From positions 1 through 9,514 of the forward strand of contig WJJQ01000059.1 of assembly GCA_014729615.1 (NCBI GenBank): a DNA stretch of 9,514 bases, written 5' to 3'. The position numbers and the translations under genes were made by a program. Below the pieces are notes generated by a model. It worked only from the letters and a program-made list of their open reading frames with translations. It was not told the DNA's origin and did not search any database. Source of the DNA: Candidatus Peregrinibacteria bacterium. Lineage in GTDB: Bacteria > Patescibacteriota > Gracilibacteria > UBA1369. The stretch's first letter is position 1. Each line of letters opens with the position of its first letter. This document shows, piece by piece, positions 7,197 to 9,514 of this stretch.

Positions 7197-7225
7197 AGAT
7201 TAGCAAATTGCCATATTTTATGCAA
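7197..7225 (-). promoter_or_regulatory. Promoter of the rpsF-ssb-rpsR-purL operon
   Basis: On the minus strand TTGCAT (7225-7220) and TAATCT (7202-7197) are 17 nt apart, and TGC directly precedes the -10 box (7205-7203), making an extended -10 element. Transcription would begin near 7190, giving a leader of about 60 nt that contains the 9-bp hairpin. Other AT-rich -10-like boxes lie upstream (TAAAAT 7220-7215, TATACT 7258-7253) but lack a properly spaced -35. Confidence 0.5.
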
Positions 7226-7368
7226 GAAGAGATTTTTCAGGTTTTCAATGCAAGTATATTATTAAACATTTCTACTTTACGTCTACTTTTGAATAATGCA
7301 TGAATTTTAGTCTGCACATACCCCGCCCCCTATTTTTTGTGGCAAGTTTTAGAGCGGTCTAAATTCTA

Positions 7369-7396
7369 TTGACTTTATAAGCTTTTTTTATAAAAT
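7369..7396 (+). promoter_or_regulatory. Promoter of the LysM/M23 peptidase gene
   Basis: TTGACT (7369-7374) and TAAAAT (7391-7396) are spaced 16 nt apart; an overlapping TATAAA lies at 7389-7394. Transcription would begin near 7403, leaving a leader of about 175 nt. An inverted repeat (TTTAGA at 7348-7353, TCTAAA at 7358-7363) lies just upstream of the -35 box and could be an operator. Confidence 0.5.
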
Positions 7397-7472
7397 GCGA
7401 AACATGTTTTAAAAATCAGTCAATTGTATTGTATTGTTAGATTTGCAAAAAAAGTGTAAATTTTAGGGAGTG

Positions 7473-7526
7473 ATGGAAAAAAACCGACTAAGAGAAGTAT
7501 TCATAAGTAATCAAAATAACTACTAA
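7473..7526 (+). other. Possible 17-codon leader micro-ORF
   Basis: ATG at 7473 begins a 17-codon frame (MEKNRLREVFISNQNNY) ending in TAA at 7524-7526, inside the long leader of the peptidase gene. A strong Shine-Dalgarno-like AGGGAG (7465-7470) precedes it, but only 2 nt away, which is too close for an ideal start. The peptide resembles nothing I know. It may be chance. Confidence 0.2.
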
Positions 7527-7578
7527 AGTATCACAAGTAGAAGTTAATAAAGAAGCAAGAAAAGCAAGGCACGCGCGC

Positions 7579-8718
7579 GTGTTTGCAAACAGTCTCGGCT
7601 TGCAAAATGCTTTGGGCTCAAAATTTTCAGCCAAAGTGGAAGAAAAAACAGCTCAAATCAAAAGCGTATTGAGCCCTTATCTTCATGGAAAAAGAAAGGA
7701 AGCAAATGAAAGCCACACTGTTGTTTCTAATAAATTGTTCAAAAGATACACTTTTGCTGTAGCTGTTCTTTTTCTTATTGGTTCGTTTACTCCATTAAGT
7801 CTTTCAGCTGAAGGTTACTATAATAATACAGCTACAAATGTGGATGCCAGTATGTTTGCCACCTCTTTATTGGCTGACAATGATGGATATTTAACAAAAA
7901 TAAATCCGCAAACTAATGACGGTGACAGAAGCAATATGAACGATATGTATGTTCACACGGTAAAACCGGGTGAAACTTTGTCGACTATTGCAAATGGTTA
8001 CGGGGTTAAAACCAATACTGTAATGTGGGCAAATAATCTTTCTAATGCCAACAGTATTAAAGCGGGGCAAGAAATTGCCGTTCCACCGGTGGATGGAGTG
8101 GCTCACAAAGTGGCAAAAGGTGAAAATCTGGAAAAAATCGCTCAAAAATATAGCGTGGAAGCAGAATCCATTAGAAAACAAAACAAATTATTGGCGAGTG
8201 TGGTTGAAGGTGAAAATATTTTTATACCCGGTGCCAAGCCGATAGTACCGGAACCGCGTGTTGTTCAGTCTCGTAGCGTATCAAGCAGTAGGGTTGCCGT
8301 TGGAACGCCTGTTGCTTTGGCAGGGTCAACTGATGCTCCTACCGTAGGTAAAATTTTTATCAGACCGACCAGAGGTATTATTACACAAGGATATAAAAGA
8401 GGACACTATGCACTTGATATAGCTGACGCATCCAAACCTCCCGTTTGGGCCGCCGGTAGCGGTAGCGTTATTAAGGCATCTTCAGGTACATGGGGCGGTG
8501 GATATGGTAATCATGTCATTATTGATCATGGTAATGGTATGCAAACACTATATGCCCACCTTGATTACCTTGATGTGTCTGTGGGTGATAATGTTTCTCA
8601 GGGTGCCGTTATCGGTAGAATGGGACGAACAGGTCGCGTTTATGGTAGAACCGGTATTCACCTTCATTTCGAAGTACGCAAGAATGGAGTTAAGCAAAAC
8701 CCCGCGGCTTACTATTAA
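7579..8718 (+). CDS. Secreted or membrane-anchored peptidoglycan hydrolase: two LysM repeats plus M23 peptidase
   Basis: This is an envelope enzyme that should bind peptidoglycan and cut its peptide cross-links. From the GTG start the order is: a basic N-terminus (1-55), an apolar helix of about 57-76 ending SLSA (signal peptide or anchor), LysM repeat 1 (about 124-170, YVHTVKPGETLSTIANGYGV), LysM repeat 2 (about 174-218), a Ser/Val linker, and an M23 lysostaphin-like domain (about 260-379). The zinc and catalytic pattern is complete: H276 and D280 (HYALD), H327 (YAHL), H361 and H363 (HLHFEV). Start choice is uncertain. GTG 7579 has AAGG 9 nt upstream, but the frame stays open back to 7507 without a canonical start, whereas TTG 7735 would give a textbook signal peptide (FKRYTFAVAVLFLIG). 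It has its own promoter and is probably monocistronic. Confidence 0.93.
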   Translation: MFANSLGLQNALGSKFSAKVEEKTAQIKSVLSPYLHGKRKEANESHTVVSNKLFKRYTFAVAVLFLIGSFTPLSLSAEGYYNNTATNVDASMFATSLLADNDGYLTKINPQTNDGDRSNMNDMYVHTVKPGETLSTIANGYGVKTNTVMWANNLSNANSIKAGQEIAVPPVDGVAHKVAKGENLEKIAQKYSVEAESIRKQNKLLASVVEGENIFIPGAKPIVPEPRVVQSRSVSSSRVAVGTPVALAGSTDAPTVGKIFIRPTRGIITQGYKRGHYALDIADASKPPVWAAGSGSVIKASSGTWGGGYGNHVIIDHGNGMQTLYAHLDYLDVSVGDNVSQGAVIGRMGRTGRVYGRTGIHLHFEVRKNGVKQNPAAYY

Positions 8719-8725
8719 TACTTTC

Positions 8726-8768
8726 AGTAAAGGAGCCTCTTTCAAACATTTCTCTTTACTTTGTTTTG
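8726..8768 (+). terminator. Probable terminator after the LysM/M23 gene
   Basis: AGTAAAGGAG (8726-8735) pairs with CTCTTTACT (8752-8760), giving nine base pairs with one bulged G and a 16-nt loop, followed by the T-rich TTGTTTTG (8761-8768). It begins 8 nt after the stop codon, as expected for an intrinsic terminator, but the stem is AT-rich. Confidence 0.45.
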
Positions 8769-8791
8769 GTAAATACTTAAACTAGCCCGGG

Positions 8792-8800
8792 TATTATAAA
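8792..8800 (+). promoter_or_regulatory. Weak -10-like element before yidD
   Basis: TATTAT (8792-8797) and the overlapping TATAAA (8795-8800) lie just upstream of the yidD start. The best -35 candidate, TTGGTA (8766-8771), is 20 nt away, longer than ideal. If real, the yidD mRNA would be almost leaderless. A promoter is expected here because a terminator precedes, but the match is poor. Confidence 0.25.
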
Positions 8801-8806
8801 AATCTG

Positions 8807-9094
8807 ATGATAAAAAAACTCCTAAAACTACCAAGGATCCCTTTTTTATGGCTTATCAGGCTGTACCAAATTACCTTATCACCAGATCATGGCCCCTTAA
8901 AATTCATGTTCCCTCACGGGTTTTGCATTTATGAGCCAACTTGCTCGGATTATGCTTATGAAGTCATAGAAAAAAAAGGACTATTAATTGGCATTCCGCG
9001 AGCAATATGGAGAATAATTCGATGCAATCCATTTAGCAGGGGTGGACATGACCCCGTAACCAAATCTAAAGATGATCAAAAAAGCTCTCATTAG
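8807..9094 (+). CDS. yidD: Membrane protein insertion efficiency factor YidD
   Basis: YidD is a small inner-face membrane-associated protein thought to assist YidC in membrane protein insertion. The 95-aa product has the full family pattern: an amphipathic/apolar N-terminus (LPRIPFLWLIRLYQITLSP), the cysteine motif EPTCSDYAYEVIEKKG (43-58), then IWRIIRCNPFSRGGHDPV (67-84). The first motif is slightly diverged: CIYEPTCSDYA in place of the usual CRFxPTCSxYA. YidD usually sits between rnpA and yidC; here it is isolated from both and its end overlaps purH by 23 nt, so purH translation is probably coupled to it. No Shine-Dalgarno sequence precedes the ATG. Confidence 0.93.
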   Translation: MIKKLLKLPRIPFLWLIRLYQITLSPDHGPLKFMFPHGFCIYEPTCSDYAYEVIEKKGLLIGIPRAIWRIIRCNPFSRGGHDPVTKSKDDQKSSH

Positions 9095-9514
9095 TGTTTC
9101 AAATAAAGATGGAATCGCGGAATTCGCGGAAGGTTTAAAAAACCTTGGTATTGAAATAATTTCTACAGGCGGAACGGCAAAATTGCTGAAGGAAAACGGT
9201 ATCGAGGTGACAGAAGTATCTGAGTATACGGGGCATCCCGAAATTATGGACGGTAGAGTGAAAACTCTTCATCCAAAGGTACATGGTGGCTTGTTGGCGG
9301 TACGTGATAATCCCAAACATATGGAGGCTTTGGCGGCGAACAATATGTCACCAATCGATATGGTTGTGGTGAATTTGTACCCCTTTGAAAGAGTAGTTGA
9401 AGAGGAAGGTACTGATGAAGAAATCATTGAAAATATTGATATCGGCGGACCTTCAATGCTGCGCAGCGCAGCCAAAAATTTTAAATTTGTAACGGTTGTC
9501 ACAGACACTAACGA
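9072..9514 (+). CDS. purH: Bifunctional AICAR transformylase/IMP cyclohydrolase PurH, N-terminal part only
   Basis: PurH catalyses the last two steps to IMP: formylation of AICAR and ring closure. The frame starts at ATG 9072 and is open to the window edge (147 codons), so only the N-terminal IMP cyclohydrolase (MGS-like) domain is present. Its motifs are clear: the start KKALISVSNKDGIAEFA, ISTGGTAKLL, DGRVKTLHPKVHGGLLA, NLYPF, and IDIGGPSMLRSAAKN. The full protein is usually about 500 aa, so the transformylase domain should follow outside the window. The ATG lies inside the end of yidD in another frame (23-nt overlap), with no separate promoter or clear Shine-Dalgarno sequence. Together with purL it points to purine synthesis. 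Confidence 0.96.
   Translation, partial: MIKKALISVSNKDGIAEFAEGLKNLGIEIISTGGTAKLLKENGIEVTEVSEYTGHPEIMDGRVKTLHPKVHGGLLAVRDNPKHMEALAANNMSPIDMVVVNLYPFERVVEEEGTDEEIIENIDIGGPSMLRSAAKNFKFVTVVTDTN

Larger units (their letters stand above)
7131..7578. other. 448-bp divergent control region between rpsF and the LysM/M23 gene
   Basis: This is the only long stretch without a clear gene. It holds the leftward rpsF promoter and leader hairpin, and the rightward promoter of the peptidase gene with a leader of about 175 nt. It also has a small inverted repeat, an 11-nt-phased direct repeat, a C-rich block (CCCCGCCCCC, 7321-7330) that stands out from its AT-rich surroundings, and a possible 17-codon micro-ORF. 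I see no tRNA, and no riboswitch that I recognise. Confidence 0.8.

Noticed and set aside
7403..7578. Riboswitch in the long leader of the peptidase gene
   Set aside because: Leaders of cell-wall hydrolase genes sometimes carry cyclic di-AMP riboswitches, but I see none of the conserved paired and GC-rich blocks; the stretch is AT-rich with no convincing multi-helix fold.
9269..9508. Minus-strand frame at the right end
   Set aside because: It is antisense to the strongly conserved purH cyclohydrolase domain.

Overview
The window looks like chromosome from an AT-rich bacterium of the Candidate Phyla Radiation (Patescibacteria). This placement is an inference from several signs: the rpsF-ssb-rpsR cluster lacks rplI (many CPR lineages lack ribosomal protein L9), intergenic gaps are short, most genes have no Shine-Dalgarno sequence, one operon holds only unrecognised membrane or coiled-coil proteins, and the only cell-wall gene is a LysM/M23 peptidase. 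Coding regions read through in the standard bacterial code. No gene needs UGA as glycine, so the Gracilibacteria/Absconditabacteria recoding is not indicated. There are no tRNAs, rRNAs, CRISPR arrays, transposases or phage genes.

Layout. Bases 1-3377 (minus strand) hold a compact three-gene operon: a 167-aa two-helix membrane protein, a 519-aa coiled-coil protein with a central membrane-spanning region, and a third protein of at least 438 aa that runs off the left edge. I recognise none of the three. The first two are separated by 2 nt and the second and third overlap as ATGA, so they are very probably co-translated. The 107-bp gap before them (3378-3484) carries a palindrome that can act as the purL terminator and is also the spacer of a good sigma70-type promoter for the operon.

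Bases 3485-7130 (minus strand) hold rpsF (S6), ssb, rpsR (S18) and purL (FGAM synthase), reading from right to left. purL follows rpsR by 6 nt, so a purine gene is wired into a ribosome/replication operon. A promoter at 7225-7197 and a perfect 9-bp hairpin in the short leader precede rpsF.

Bases 7131-7578 are a 448-bp divergent control region, the only long stretch without a clear gene. Rightward (plus strand) come a double-LysM, M23-type peptidoglycan hydrolase, a probable terminator, yidD, and the 5' part of purH, which overlaps the end of yidD by 23 nt and runs off the right edge.

How the genes fit together. purL (step 4) and purH (last two steps) imply that this cell makes at least part of the de novo purine pathway, although the small-type PurL would need PurS and PurQ, which are not here. 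S6, S18 and SSB serve translation and replication. The M23 protein and YidD serve the cell envelope. The most likely undescribed item is the leftward three-gene envelope operon together with its palindromic promoter.
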